Origin: Aphelocoma coerulescens
Taxonomy: Eukaryota; Chordata; Aves; Passeriformes; Corvidae
Reading direction: 5' to 3'
Length of the DNA: 64,000 nt
Assembly: GCF_041296385.1 (NCBI RefSeq)
Contig: NC_091023.1
Span: 8,246,924-8,310,923, forward strand
Positions 1 to 14,463 of the stretch are shown piece by piece (position 1 is the first letter of the stretch; each line of letters opens with the position of its first letter). The position numbers were made by a program, and so were the translations under genes. The notes below the pieces were generated by a model. That model was not told where the DNA came from, did not search any database, and saw only the letters and a program-made list of their open reading frames with translations.

Positions 1-3000
1 GTCTCAAATACAGGCCACTGCCATGCAAACACTACTGACCAGAAGTGGAAAAGGCAATGACCATGTCTGAGATGCAGCAGCCGCTGGGTGACTCTAGAAG
101 AGGAAAAAATATGCACTAATAAGGGGAAAATTGTGTATCTGTGTATAAAGTGTCAAATATGACTTGGTATATAATTTCCAAAGTTTATCTTTTAAGATCT
201 ATTTTGAAGTTATTTTTCCATTTTTAATTACTTATATTTGTTATTGAACTTTATTTTTTTTCTCATTTGTTCTCAAATGAGAAAACTTTTTATCTAGCCT
301 TTTTATCTAGTCAAAGTTTTCTCTGTCTTTTTCCAGGTCACTTGATCCTGAAAAATGCACAGAATCCATCTTCATCCTGTTTTTAATTAAATTTTCCATT
401 TATTCAAGTAAGTTTGGTTTTGGCTTTCTTTTTTTTTAAATTTGTATGTGTTTTATTGAGTTTCCAGACATGTAGGCACAATTTTCGATTATATCAACTT
501 TTTATTTCACTTAGAAAATCTGTCTTTTTTTTTCTACTTTGCAATCAGATCTAAACAAGTATCTACAAATACATAATAAAGGTTTGTATAGCACTGAGTA
601 ATTAATTAACAGAACAGGTACATGATGAATCATTTAGCTGTACCTGGACAACTCTATACAGTAACAAACTCTGAGCATCTTGTTTTTGGTGGGGTGGGGA
701 GGCCCCATGAAATCTATTAAAATTTTATGTATCTCTTTTCCAGAATGGAGGTGGGATCTGATCCAAACACTGGAAAGCTGAACTCTTGAGTACCAGCTTC
801 CACTTCTTGTCCTGGACTCAACCGAAGCTTTTCTGGAGAAGAAATCTGTGAACACCATGCTCACTATTTTTACTGGAACAAAAAAACATGCTTTCTTTGA
901 ATTTTGCAATTGGCACAAAAGCACATGTGACAGCAGTTTCACAACACAGTAAGTAAAAATTAAATATAAAATATGCAGGTTTGCCCCTCTGAGTATGTTT
1001 GACCTGCCTGTGACAGATCCTGTTCAGGGTGGGCTGTACATCACTGATACCCTTTTTATGGATGTGGTGTAAGAGGCAAAACACAATGGAATGTGTGAGT
1101 ACCTTTTGGGCTGGAACTCTGAAGGAGGATGTGATGAGATGGGAGTGTTAACTCAGTACTGAATGGTCCTGCTTTGATTGCTTTGTGTAATTTTCATTCT
1201 AATATTCATACCCCCCCTCAATTTTGGGGGTGGATGGTGTTAATGTGTTTACAGTGTGGTTGGTTTAACAGCGTGTCTTGCAACAATCTGGCTTGCAACA
1301 GTAGAAACTGAAACTGGAGAAGGGCATTTCATATCCAGCAGACAAAAGTGGTGATTTCCAAGACTTCTTGAGTTCCTGTGCCTTGATTCTGTAACATTTT
1401 GTTGATTTGACTGTGAGTTATGATTTGCAATAGCAAAATAGGTAAGTCTTGTTATGGTAAAATCATTAAGGGATAATTTTCATTCCCACTGAAGCCTTTG
1501 ACAAATGCCCTCTTGATGCTGGTGGGAACATTAGTGAGGTGTAGACTTCTAATTTGAAGCATTTAAATTATGAGCAAAGGCCCATCTGAGTATTCTTTAA
1601 AGTACTTTCAACAATGATCACTCAGTTCCCATTCTGCCCCCACTATCATCAGCTGCAGTAGTAGGAGGGGGTTACCTGTCCCCAGGAGCCACGGTCGGGC
1701 TTAGCACCTTTCCCTTGGCCTGGCAGAGCTCAGGGATCTGCAGCCAAGGCAGCCAGAGGTGTCTGTGCTGTCCGATGAGGGCTCCATGCTACCTCCCATT
1801 CACAGCTGGAAGTGAACACTTGGGACAAAAGCAGTTGGGGATTTTTCTTGTGAGGAAAGAACAGGGACTTTTCCAAGAGAGGTGGCTCCTGCAAATGCTG
1901 GCTGTTGGAGTCAGAAATCTGGCTACCTGCTTGGGCTTGCTGATGTACTCGTTCCTTGTTTTTAATCCTGTCATATGCAGTGAATCATTAATGGGTTCAG
2001 AGGAGAGATGTAACCTCCATAAATAAAAATAGCACTTCTACTCTCATTTTTATATCAGTACATAAAATAGCCTCACCTTTGTTTGTCCTCTCCTCTTTCT
2101 CCATATTTTTATTTCTTTCCTGTAATCCAGTTTCCTTATTTATTGTGTCGTGCATCCTGCTCAGAGAAAACTCATCAGGCTTACTAAATATGAAAATGAT
2201 AATATCTTTTAGGATTTATGTAATTTCTTCTGCTGTAATGGATGACCATATGCAAAACAATGAGAAACATAAGGATATTGAAATCACCCCTCTGTAATGA
2301 ACAAGTAAATCATGAAGCTTGGAGTTTAAAGGACTCCTTCACAAGTTAGGAGATTAGTTCCTAATATAAATTGGCTGGTCCAAAAAAAACCCAAACCAAA
2401 CCTCAAAAAAGCAATAAATTAAAAGCAGCCTTTACTGGGGGAGACCTTGAAAGATCTTTTACTCATTTTTCAGTTATTTTTTCTGTCTTAAAAATCCTGT
2501 CAGTGCTTCTTGTTTTGAATTTTGGCATATTTGGTAACATCCTAGTCTAAGAAGTTTGCTGCTGCAACACAATTCAGAAATGACTGCATGGCAGGATTGC
2601 TCCAGCAGGAGACTCCACTCAGACCATGGCTAATGTACATGTTGATTTAAATGAGCTCAAAAAAAATGCTCATGGCTGTTATGAATGGGAATATGAATAA
2701 TTTTTTTATGTAACGACCTAGGAAATCCAGTACTTACCCAACAAATTTAAAAAGAATAAAATAAAAGAGAACAGCTCTGGCCCTCCTGTCCTCTTCCTCC
2801 TTTAAACCTCTTCAAAAGTTCTGGATGTAGTTCCTGACTGTAAAAAGAGATTGAAATATTTTTGCTGCCTTTTTATTTAGATAGTAAGAATGAAATCCCT
2901 GGCTGAAGGAGTTAACAGCATTGTCCAGATATAAATGAAAAGTGAAACAAAAATATCAACAGCACCAAAATCAAATAAATTCTTTAATATATTGCCAGTA

Positions 3001-4299
3001 CATTGAATTGAACTGCTAATAATGTTGTGCTCTGGCTGGCAAGCTGAATGAAATGTGAGACCACATAGAAACTTCTACAGAAAACAGCTTGTTTGAGGAT
3101 TGTCACTTTGCTCTGAGAGAAATGTCTCCTTGTTTCTTTTTGGCTGTGATAACTAACCTTAAGTCTCCACAGAGAGCCGTATGAGGATGAGCTGTGCCAC
3201 CTGGGAGCCAAGTGTTTGTGCCCTCTTGATCTCTTGTATGAGAAATGAGACTTCAGTTCTTGAGGAGGAAGAAAAGAGTGAAAAAGGCCAGTCCCTCAGG
3301 GAATACTATCAGGGCGTTAGAGGAAACAGTGCCTGCATCCTTTCATCGATGACACAAACTGGTTCATCCACATCTAAAAGTCTAGGGAAGAGAAAAAACA
3401 GAGCTTGTGGTCTATATATCTTCATTGAGCAAAACCTGTACTCTGGGGCTTGTGGCTGTTTGAATGATTCAGTCATAATTGTAGAGTCCTTATGAAATTC
3501 ATTTTAGTTACTCCTTTTACTAAACAAATTGGTTATGGTTTGGGACAGCTTGGGACTCCAAATTTAAGTGTGAGAGAAGAAAGAGGAGTGTGAAGGCCAA
3601 CTGATCAGTGGATTCTGCATGCCACGGCTGAGACAAGGAAGATGAAGTATGATTCTCATTTTAAATTGGCTCAGTGCTGGCCCTTCTGTTTCAGGTGAAT
3701 TGCAGTAAGATTTTCACAGAACTCATTCTTCTGTACAGACTGGCAGACATTTAGTTCTGATTAGAGTTGTGCCTGGGTTGGGATGCTCGGCCACCTGCCC
3801 TGTCCGTTTCACCCCATGCATACTGCCTTGGCCAAGGCTCTCTTCCATTCTTCCTGCTCCTGGCCTTGCTGGGCTGACAGCCAGGCAGAAGGAGGAGGTC
3901 ATCTTTTGTTAGATTTTTTTCTCTAGAACATCTGTTAACAATCTACCTTTATTTAAAAGTAAAAGCTGGGTAGCTGTAGCCAATTTAAGACCACATCTCT
4001 CTGGAAAAGGCAGCTTTAGGGAAGAAAACTAGATAGATGTGTTCCTCTTTGTGAAAAAAAGAGTCTGGTGTGAAAACTGTTTGGAATAAGCATTTTCATT
4101 ACTCAGAGACAATCACATTGTAAATTGAAGTAGCAGAAGTAGAAAGGGTGCTGGTTATTTGCCTCAGGACTTACTAAGTGGGTTAGAAGCCTAGGCACAG
4201 ACTGGCTGTAAGGGGTTTAGTCATGTGAGCTGAATACTGACATTTCTAAAACAAATCACCATCTTTATTGTTTAAATTCAGACTATATAAAATCAGAGA
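1..4299. other. Unassigned non-coding sequence
   Basis: No gene, RNA or recognised transposon was found on either strand. The open frames here are all about 100 codons or shorter, overlap on opposite strands and show no protein motif, as expected by chance. The stretch is A+T-rich with few CpGs. Small-scale structure is limited to the compound repeat at 258-323 and a short C-run/G-run pair near 1211-1230. A more G+C-rich patch at about 1640-1800 has no island-like CpG density. It is most likely intronic or intergenic. Confidence 0.7.
258..323. repeat. Compound inverted and tandem repeat
   Basis: Three overlapping symmetries are visible. Bases 258-269 are the exact reverse complement of 274-285 (12-bp arms, 4-base loop TTCT). 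A 13-base unit beginning TTTTTATCTAG occurs twice in tandem at 287-299 and 300-312. Bases 279-289 are the reverse complement of 313-323 (11-bp arms) and flank the tandem pair. The two inverted repeats share bases 279-285, so they could form alternative hairpins. No function is known; the arms are A/T-rich, so chance and slippage contribute. Confidence 0.6.
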
Positions 4300-4740
4300 A
4301 AATAAGAGAAGTTTTGAGATTTTGCTGAGATAACTCCATCTATCTCATTTCTTACAAATACTTCTCAAGTAATTTTCAAGATTTTGATGAAAGAGACACT
4401 GCAACTTCCTTGGAAATTTATTCCAGCATCTAACTTTTTATAGAGACAAGGATTTTCTCATTTCTTGCAGCAATTCAAACCCATTTTTGCTCATCCTGTC
4501 TACCAAATATAAAAAGTATCCCCTTTACAATAACTTATGTGTTGAAGAATGTGGTTGTGTCTTCTGGGTTTCTTTTCTGCAGCTTAAACAGCCTCAATTC
4601 TTTTTTGATGGAACCTGTTTTTTAGGACCATTAGTTACTTTATTTTGTCCCTCTGGGAACAACTTTTGCTCGTCCATCTGAATTGCCAAAGCCTGACCCA
4701 CTACTCCCAGCTATGAATTACAAATGTCCCATTCTAAAGC
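4300..4740 (-). mobile_element. Old CR1 LINE fragment, 3' region, antisense to the given strand
   Basis: The plus strand reads like the reverse complement of the 3' part of an old CR1 retrotransposon. It contains recognisable phrases in the expected order: an ACTTCCTTGG segment followed by a TTTATTCCAGC segment (about 4404-4432), a TTGCAGCAATTCAAACCCAT segment (4466-4485), a CCTGTCTACCAAATATAA segment (4495-4512), and an AGACTAAACAAGCC-like segment near 4580. CR1 is a non-LTR retrotransposon that usually inserts 5'-truncated, leaving 3' ends. The copy carries many substitutions and indels, so it should be ancient. The short open frame at 4487-4681 lies inside it, on the strand opposite to CR1 sense, and is not a gene. 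The right boundary is uncertain because similarity fades after about 4690. The identification rests on remembered consensus wording, not an alignment. Confidence 0.7.
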
Positions 4741-7700
4741 TTTTTTTCATACATCTTAAATACGTCAAACGTCAAATCATCTGTAGGAGCCACTTGTTTT
4801 TTAATAGAATGATTTGTCTTTACATGGTTCTCATTCTGGTGTTCAACAGTTGGAGAACTTGTTTACTTCATAAGTGTGAACTGTCATCAATAACTGTCAC
4901 TAATTATTACTCAACATATTTAGTGATGTGAATGCTTTTGGAAATATACTTTTAAACTTTAGGTTTTGATATTGGTGACCTCTGTAACATGATATTCAAT
5001 TAAAATGAAATCTTATTAACCAAGTTTCTCACCTTTTTATTTTCACTTAACACTATTCTGTGATGATGCAGGCAATGCAGCCATTCCCCAGATCTTTTCT
5101 ATACCATACTTTACCTTTCTGTACTTCTTTTAGGCCTCGCTGAGTCCTTTCGTATCCAAAGAAATCACTCCTGTTTTTGTCAGTCTCATATTTGAAGCAT
5201 TCTCTTGGATTATTTCCATTTTTCTTCTTGAGCCCCTTAGTCTATCCATGAACTTTAAAACTAAGCTTACCACCACTCTGAAGGTGTCTCCACATCAAAC
5301 CAAAGCACAGATTAGTACTAGAATGCATCTTGTGTCTGGCAATGGGATGAAGAATGTTTTATGCTTATCCTCGTAGGTTATGACACGTACTAAAATTCTG
5401 GTGTTACCTGCAAATATGGTCTTCATGCTTCAAATAGGGTTTTTGTTGTTATTTTAAGTTATTTATATTTAATTCCTTCCTGTCTCTTTTCCAGCCTTCT
5501 TCCTTAAAATGAATAGGTGATCATGATGAGTTTCTAAATTTTTAAATAGTCCTTTTAGACTAAATAAGTGTGTTTTTCAATTATTAAAAACACAACATTT
5601 TTTCTTGACTTCTGGAACAACAATTGCACAGGACGTGTTACCCAGGCAGTACTCTGTACGCTGAAATACAAGGCTGGGCACACTCAGTGGTCAGTATCCT
5701 CCCTAGTCCAGACCTGGCTGTGCCAGTCCATAGCTGGAGCTGAACAGCTCTGCCTGTGTCGATGGTAAAGGGGCTGGTCACTGCTATGAACTTAAACTTC
5801 CCTTTGAAATGCTGCAGATCAAGATAGGGATACTCAAGGGAAGATGGCTGTGACTGAGGTAGAGTTGCACATGATTCCCCACTGTGCAGCATCCTGTTCC
5901 ATCTGAAATTTTTGAATTTAAATTTATGGGTGTTTTTCCTTTCCACTTGCAGGGCAGACATTCTGTTTCCTAAACATATCCACTTCCTACAAAACAGGCA
6001 GTTCATTTTGCTTCCATGGCTGAACTTGTACTCAGGCAGCTTTTGATGGATGTGTCGTTTATAGTTCTCCTATGGTGTACAGCTTCACCAGAAGTTTGAC
6101 TGTCTCCTGTGTTTTATTGTGTTCATTACAGGGGCATGCATACACAGCTTTCTTGAAGCTTCTCTTTGGTAAAAGAATTACAGGGAGGGAGCAGCCAACT
6201 CGTTTCCTCTTCAAGATGTGCTGAAACAAAAAAAAAAAAATACCTGTTGGGCTGCCCCTCTTCTTTTTCCTGTTTAAAGTGTATGACAGTTGAGGCAAGT
6301 GCACATGTCAAGCAACATGCTGAGTTCCTTAAATATCACAGTGCAGATTTCCCCTCATTTTAGGGTTTGTGTCACATGTCGTGAGCTGGATGGTGATTTT
6401 TATTATGTGCTCAGACATGTATTGCTGACTTCCTCTGATATCCTCTGACAGCTCTATGACTATAAACTTCACTGGTCCCCTTACTCAGACACATGCACTC
6501 ACCTGTCATTGGGGCACAGCTTACCAGTATTGCAAATTTTGATTTATTAAAGTTCATGTCGCCACAGAAACACTTTCATTTTCAAAATTATTTTTATTTT
6601 CTTTGGGACAGCTGACTTTTCTGTATTTTTCATCATGTCTCTTATTTCATTTTTAAATTAATTTCATGGCTAGGTGCAGTACCCTACTGCGCACAATTAT
6701 TGCACCAATATAAAATCTAACCATCACAAAATCATTTCCAAAATCTAGGCAGTTGTTGGAACCATTGCAAGAAAATCAACAGAAAAGTCCTCTTTTTTTC
6801 GCCTTAAACTGAGTCACCTGACATTTAAAATATTGTCTTTAATATTTCTTTCTACCTCATTAGAGAGTTGAATAATCCATGAGATAGTATGTATTAAAAA
6901 TCTATTCAAAACATTACAATATTGCTTTTCAAAAAGTCTCACAAATCTACCTTGTACATTGAGCCTGTACCTCATATGTTGGTTAACAGCCAAATGGAGC
7001 TATGTCTTACAGTCTAATTAAAGGCAAAAATCAGGACAACCACAGTTGTCTTTTGTAAATTAAAAGTCCTCGTTTATGTGCTGCAGAGGTGTCAGCACTA
7101 TTATAAGGACTAATCAGACATTTTACAATGTCCTGGTACCAGGGAGGGAGTGGTATTGTGTGTAGTTTAAAGATTATTAAGTTTCTTTAGCGCACTGGGG
7201 TTAGATTTTTAAGGATGCCTTCAGTGCTTACCTGCTGCTACGAGGGGAAGTACTTTATTGTCTTGTAAGAAGGACCTGGGCTTTTTGGAGAATTAAATGC
7301 TTGTGTGTAATGGCAAGCTTCCACTTCTGAAAGTCACTGAAAAGATCAAACAAATTGTTGTAAATATAGTGGGCTTCATGTGTTTGTGTGCACTCATAAA
7401 TCCCAGCCAGAGTATGTATCTATAAATCCAAACTCACCTGCTGATTGTTTGTGGCATTTCACATCAGTTTCCTCTGTAAAATATATATTTCTATCACTCA
7501 TCTCCCATCCCCCAGCAAACACCCAGATAACTCTTCTTTGCTTTCCTTAACAAACGTAATTAGCAGAAAGCCTGGGCCTACGGTGTGTGCCTTTTCAAAA
7601 TAAAATTAGATTATCCCTTTCATGCATAGATGTTTTATTTAACATCTGATGATTTACAAACCAGACTCATGCTTAAATTAGGCAGTAGGAAAGGTGGGGA

Positions 7701-10700
7701 CCAACTTGTTTTTGTAATTTATTTTTTAATGCTTGCATTTTTGTCACTCAGAACTTGCATTCACATATTGAGTGTGAAATTCCTTTTTTCTTGTCAATGC
7801 TTTATATGCCTAGCTAGAAAAAAAAAACAAAAAACAAAACCCCCAAGACAAATATGCATACATTAATTTTGTCTTAATGATAGGAAAAAATTGTGACAAA
7901 AATTATATTTGATGTGGTCCCTACTGTGCTTGTAAACAAGTGAGCATTGTCCTTTGTGAACAAAATTTGTAGTTATATCATAGATTTAACTGAAGCTTCT
8001 AGTATTTATGAGTAGGTCTTTAGATGAGGCATTCTGAAGATGTTAATCAATGTCAGCTCCAAAGAGTAATTTTAAAAATTTCATTTAGTATATGAACTTC
8101 TTGCAAAAATATATCTTCTGATTAACTGTCTAAACTGAAATGAAAAGTTCTGTCTGCCTAGTGTGAGAGCAATCAGTGTTTAACAGACTAACAACTGTTT
8201 CAAAAGAATTCAACACCCAAATGTAATGGGCACTTTTGAAACTAAATTTTCCACGTGGTATTTAGGGATTTAACCATGCAGTGCACATTAGTGTTGATGG
8301 GAAATTGTCTGGACAAATCTCTGCACATTACACTGCAAATACACTCCTTAGTGTTTAAAGCTGACCTGTTAACACCCATTATGGAGCCGAATTCAGGAAA
8401 GGAGAGGAAGAAATACGGTACCTGAACATCCATCATGCAGCAGTACAGTCCTCCATTCAGCCCCTCTCCTCCCCCCTGCCCCAGTTTTGGGGGCATTTAT
8501 TTTATTTTTTATTCTTTTGGAATTTTTTTTTTTTTTAACAGAAATTCTACAAGAAGACTGTATGGGGATATTCTTCCCTATGGAAAGGCATTTTCCCAGA
8601 TTGAAAAATAACTGTTTTTCCTGGGGGCCCAGTTGAAGTTGGCATGGAACCTGTGGAGGGGTTATAAATACAGCAATAAGCTTTTCTGTTTTTATTTTCC
8701 TATTTAATTTCTTTTCTTTTTAACTAGCCTTCATGTCAATCCCAGCCATTCTTATGCTGGTTCTGGACCTGATTCAGCTCCAGTAGAACTTAGAGATGAG
8801 TGAGGGTCCTGTGATGGACAAAGCCTCGCATAAATTTGACAATAGTATTTTTTAATCATACAACGCTGGTTTGGTAAAATTGGACTTGTGTTGAGAACAC
8901 CTAAGTTTAGATAAAACTTTTGCTACCCACTGCTCAATTTTTCAGTCATTAATGTTCCTAGATAGCATATCTAGGTTCAAGGTCTGGTTTCTCCATATCT
9001 ATTTATAGGCAGTGGAAGAATTCCAATGAGAAATTTTGGAATTTGGTCATCTCAACATAGTTGTCATCCTGACAATAAAGACAGTGAATCTGGAATGTGG
9101 GCAAATGACTGAGAGCAGGAAGCTGAAGCTGCTCTGTCACACCTATACTGGATGTCCCAGCCATCAAGTTATGTGGAGAAAAGGACTTTTTAACACCTGT
9201 GAAAAACAGGAAATGTCTTTGTTTTGTTCCAGGTTACTGCTAACATTTTGAAATACCAAATTTACTCATTGTAGGAAAACCCCTTACAATGAGAATGTGG
9301 AGAGCCAAGAACTGGGTAGGGAAAATGAAGAATAAGTGTGTGAGATACGACAGAGATTTTTTCAGAAAAGCATAGTCACTGAAGAGCTGCATTTCCATCT
9401 GGGATTTGCAATTTTGTTCAAGGTCTTGTGCTTTACTTTGTTTTGATATTCTGAATCTTGCCTCTTTAGGAAAAATTGAACTGAGGTAGAGTAGAATATC
9501 TTTGCTGTGGGGTGACTCAGCAGAAAAGCATAATTGCAGCTGTTTCTTCTTTTTTGGTCATTGAAATGAATGAAATGTATAAATACAACCCAAATCCACT
9601 TTGGTAATATCTCTCCCTTGGAGCGTTATGGACCGTGGAACACGATGTCTGATGGCTCCTATCACTTTTCTGAGAATTTGTGCAAGGAAACTGAACTCGG
9701 GTTAAACCCCTGTTCTTTGAGGAGCTGACACAGGTTTTTCTATCTTCAATGATAATACAGTTGTGTGATAAAAATGCCTTCTTATTTTTCCAGTTCACAA
9801 TGTGCATTTTATTTTTACTGGTGCAGAATGTGTGCTCTAGAGTAAATACTGCCTTGTAGTTTTCAACAACTGAAATCTCTCAAAATTGGCAGACAGATTG
9901 ATAACACATGCTCAAGGTGCCCATTAGTTATGTCTACAATTAGTGGAAAAGTGCCACAGCTCATTCTAAGGAGTTATTAGGGGCATTTCTGTAGGAATGC
10001 AATCAATTCTTTGCTCCATATGGTTAGCCAAAGCTAGCAGAGCTAACTTAAAAAGTCCTTTTACGGATCCTTTAGAGACAAGTTAAACTAGCTTTGAAAG
10101 ACTTACCACAAAAACGCTGTTGATCCACTAATGTGATTGAGGCTCTGGCACAGCTTATTTAACTCTTCCTCTTTACAATACTTTTTCAGGGGAATATGAA
10201 AATGATGTATATGAGTTTCCCTTAACTTGCTGAAGTGGCTCATGACAATTTTTTTTCTTTCCTCCTCCCTTCTCTGTGATGTATGCAATGACAAACCATT
10301 CCTGATGAACAATTATTTAATGCTGTTCTCTGTATGTGTTCTTATTACTCACTAGAGTACCACTCTTCCAGAACTATGATTCCTCTCTGCCTTCACTTCC
10401 TTTCAGGTTTTGTAATTTCCTTGATTTGTCCCTTACTGGTCTCCTGTTCCAGCTCTGGCACATAGCGCTGCCCTCTGTGCTGCTTAGCCAGGGATCTGCT
10501 CGCCTGCAGCCCAGCCAGCCTGTGTTCAGTGCAGGCACCTGTTGGGATATCTTTCCAGAGAGCTCCTTACAGCCCCATCACTGACAGAAGTGGCTCAGTG
10601 TCACATGTCATGCGGTCTCTTTGCTTTACTTGTCACCCATCAGCTTAGCTCTGCTCCTCTCACCTGTCCGGCCTCATTGTAGGATCCTTGTGGCCACCAA

Positions 10701-13700
10701 CCCCACTTTGACATTGGATGCTTTGCTTTTCTAATGCCTTCTCAAAATCCTGCTTCATCTAACTTCCTGCTGTCTTCTGCAAGAACTTTGTTATGTTTTC
10801 CTGCCTAAACTGGGATCCCTCACTCTGCTTCTCTGGAGTGCTGCTGTCTCCAAGGGCCCTTGGCTGAGGGATTGGCTCCTGACTGGGATCTCATGTGTGA
10901 CTGCAGTGAGAGTCAGGGGGTGCTGAGCTACTGAACGGGGAGAGTGGGATTCAAGACCCCAGAGGCTTTTATTCCTTCAGTAGGGCAGCTGTGTGATGCC
11001 CTATTGCCAAGGAAGGATTCCTTTACTAGGAAAGTGCCTTACGGAGTGATAGGTATAAGCCTTGGCACTCCCAGGTCTCTTGCTTTCTTCTCAAGAGCTG
11101 CATATCCCACCATTGAGCCACTGTCACCAGGACTGCAGTGAGCTGCAGGAAGCAGAAGGCCTGAACACCTGAAGCTGGAAGCAGGGTGACAACAACACAG
11201 CTCAGGCCCTTCTCGGTGCCCAGAATATATTTAAAGCTGCTAAGGTGGTATAAACACTGAAGTGATGAGGCAGCCACAACCACGCTGATCTCTGATTAAG
11301 AGAACCCAAACCTCTAAGCAGGGAGGCTTGCTGAAGTAAGATAAGCATAGTAGTTAGTCACTGCTTATTCCACATGATCTTGATATATCAGCTCTTTGTC
11401 TTAACCACATACAGCTTGTGGGAGAAGTACTTTTCCATCTGTGCTCTTTTATTGTCAATTTTAAAAGTGAGTTTGAATCCTCTTAAACTGTTATGGCAGT
11501 TTCAGCCTCATCCTGTCTTAAAGATCCCATAGATTTTGGCAGCTGCTTTGTTCAATCCTTCTATTGAACACTCAGAATTTTGCCAGTACACCACAGAGTA
11601 GGTGTACTCAGAGTGGAATACTCTGCATTTACCCCAGCGCAGGGGAATGGGTCTGTGGTGTGTCTGTCTGTGCTCCAGCAGAGTGGCAGTGCTCTGATTA
11701 AACAGATGGATAATTGAAATAACTGCTCAGGGAAATTCTTACCCCTGCCCCATACAGGCATTTGGTTTCTTTAAATAATACATATTTCACATTTCAGGGG
11801 TAGAAAAAAGATCTTTGAAAGCACTGTATTTTGTCCAAATTTGTGTTCTTATCTGCTGGTAGGTTCCAACTGTCCATGCAATAGCACAATTTCTTATTAC
11901 CTTACAGCTCTGAATTATGGGGTTTTTTTCACTATTAATTTGACAGCCCATTGGAATACTATTTGAAAATATCCAGACATTTTTAATAAAATATTTTTGG
12001 TCATAAATGCTATGGGGAAATTTGGCACAATATATCCTGCTTTCAGAAGACAAATTTGCATTTTTACAGGAGCAGCTAGAATGAGAGAATAATTTAGGTG
12101 CAGCAGAAATTTGGGTGAAATCCAATTGCTACAGTGAAGGTACTATTAGTAATGTGCTTAAATCAATACCATTTATCTTTAACTTTCTAAGAACAACTAA
12201 TTTACAGACCCTGGGAAGAAACAGTAGTGATTGGTAGCAGTGTGAATCCTCTTTTTGTCTGTCGTTTTTTGAGCTCCAGTAAGAATACCGCACATTAATT
12301 TCTTGGTTACTGAGAGACTAATAGATCTCTCTGTATTGTTAATTTTTAAATTTGTCACATAACACTTCTTTATCTCTCCCTCTTCCACAAGCCCTTCAAT
12401 ATAACATCCCAGGTGTTCTCCTTCACTGTGTTTCACCCTTTTCTGCTGAAGTTGTCACTCAGCCTGCCCAGCACTTTAGCAGACCCATACTGTGGAAGGA
12501 ACAGTTCCCTAATCACGGGTCAGGTAAGGTTTTGGTAGGGAGGATGACTTGGAAATCAAGATTTGGGAAGCAATTGCAGGGATCAAGAAAGGGTGAGTAA
12601 AAACTATGGCACTGCTGCCTTTACCACCCACTCTCACTGGAGCTTTTGTAGAACTTCCTAAACGGCTGTCTGCTGAGAGAAAGAAGAAATGTGTTTCACT
12701 CTCAACAGCATATGCATTTTTGTTCCTCAAAATATGATGTCAAAACCTCATCTTATCATAATATGCCTACACTATTAGGAATTGTGATTGTATCTTGATA
12801 AAAATGTTACCCTCTTTCAACGGCACCTAGTAAAAATTGCCATTTTGGTCCATTCTAATGCCATTTACCTCATTGGGGATACTTGGTGCTTGTGATGGCA
12901 TGATACTCCAGTAACATTCTTTATGGATTTCCAAGCCATAGAACTAATGGAATTCTATGAAATTCAAAATCTGTCCCCTATTTTCAGATATACTGACCAG
13001 GCAGACTCCTAGGAAGAGCATTTCTATTTGTGCATCATTTATCTACTCTTTTCTGTACCATTTGTGTTTACCTGTAGACTGCAAAGTCATTTTTACCTAT
13101 TGCAGTTATTCCAGTAGCACCAACAGCCTCTGACTGATCTTGCCTGTGGTTATTCCATCCCCGAATGCAAGAATTGGTGGCCCAAAGCACGACAATATAA
13201 ACTGACAAGACAGAAAATGGGACAGCGTAAAGCTACCCAGCTCAGAGGCATTCAGCAGGTCAGTGGTGTAGCTGGGAGAGAACTGCAGTTATCTCACTGC
13301 CTCTGAGGCTCTGTACTTTGGGAACCTCATTCTCTTCTCACTTCAACAAATATTCACTCTGCACATAAGTCGCGTAGGGATCTCCAGTCTTCCTCTGAGC
13401 TCTTGCCAAGCCCAACAGTGGGAAAGCATGGTGAAGTGAATTTAATGAATGTCATTCATTTCAGCAGTGAAACACAACTTTAATATTTTGCTTAGCCTAA
13501 AATTTATATGGAAGGAATGAAAGTCATGAGCAGAGCTGGCCAGAATCTTCCAGGTTTTGGGTTTTTTTACAGCCAGAAAAATACTTATATTACTAAGACA
13601 AAACATTCTGCCCTATGTAGTGCTGTTATTTAAGTTGTGCTAAAATCTGTAATATATGAGGCTTATTTTCTCCCTTCAAGGCAAATGGAAATCTTAGAAA

Positions 13701-14460
13701 AACAACTTCTTATCCCCCCTGAACTCACCAGCCAGAAACTTTTCCTGTATGGCTGTTGAGTGGGAGTGCACAGAATCCATCACTGCATATCCATGCCTCC
13801 TATTCTATCACACTGCCCTTCACAGACCTCTTTTCAATTTTAAATGAATAAAAAGTGGGTTGAATCATCTGACTTTTGTAGATGATGTTCCTTGTTTAGC
13901 TTGTAGCAGAAGAGCTCAGCCTGAGTGATGTTGGCAGACATGCCAGAAGAGCAGCAAACTCAGGAATTGAGCAGGGAGCAGAGAGTAGAGTACTGAAGAG
14001 TTGTCTGGGCAGCTACTCTGTTCTTTAATCACCTCTTGTGCCGGGACAATATTTGCAGTTTGTATTAGGTGATGATTCAACAACATACAAACTTGGAGAG
14101 CAGTGATTCCCCTTAGCAGACCATATACTTCACTCTGACAGGATTCAGGAAGTTCTCCTCATCTTTGGCATCCAGAATAATATTTACTATGTTGTTCAAA
14201 GCAAGTGCCTTTCCTTTATGGAAGAGTGGCCACTAGGGATGAGTTGTTTATGTTGCAGTGAAGCTGCTGAAACTGCAGTTTAGGGAAGATGCCCCTGAGC
14301 AGATTGGCTAGACTATTGCACAGTCTTTGTGGAAACCTCTAAGAAGCAAGAATTCAGAGGATTATAGGTGCAATTAGTCTTTTTGTAAGTGCTATAAACA
14401 GAGAACTATGTGTAAGGATGTGGATGCTGAAAGCTTGATTGCAGAGAAATTTTCCAGCTT
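4741..14460. other. Unassigned non-coding sequence
   Basis: No supported gene was found in this stretch of nearly 10 kb. Open frames up to 122 codons (for example minus strand 5638-6006) overlap others on the opposite strand and resemble no protein I know. The interval holds simple runs: A13 at 6228-6240, T14 at 8523-8536, and an A/C-rich tract near 7819-7848. A possible further CR1 tail could extend rightward from 4741 but cannot be defended by eye. The segment at about 7030-7625 looks non-repetitive and mixed in composition, as conserved non-coding elements often do, but its CpG density does not exceed its left flank. The patch at about 10430-10720 is more G+C-rich and was not assigned. Confidence 0.65.
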
Positions 14461-14463
14461 TCT

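Noticed and set aside
5638..6006. 122-codon minus-strand open frame as a gene
   Set aside because: It overlaps a plus-strand frame, has no domain resemblance, and its length is within chance expectation.
10430..10720. G+C-richer patch as an exon or CpG island
   Set aside because: It has few CpGs, no consistent open frame and no paired splice signals.
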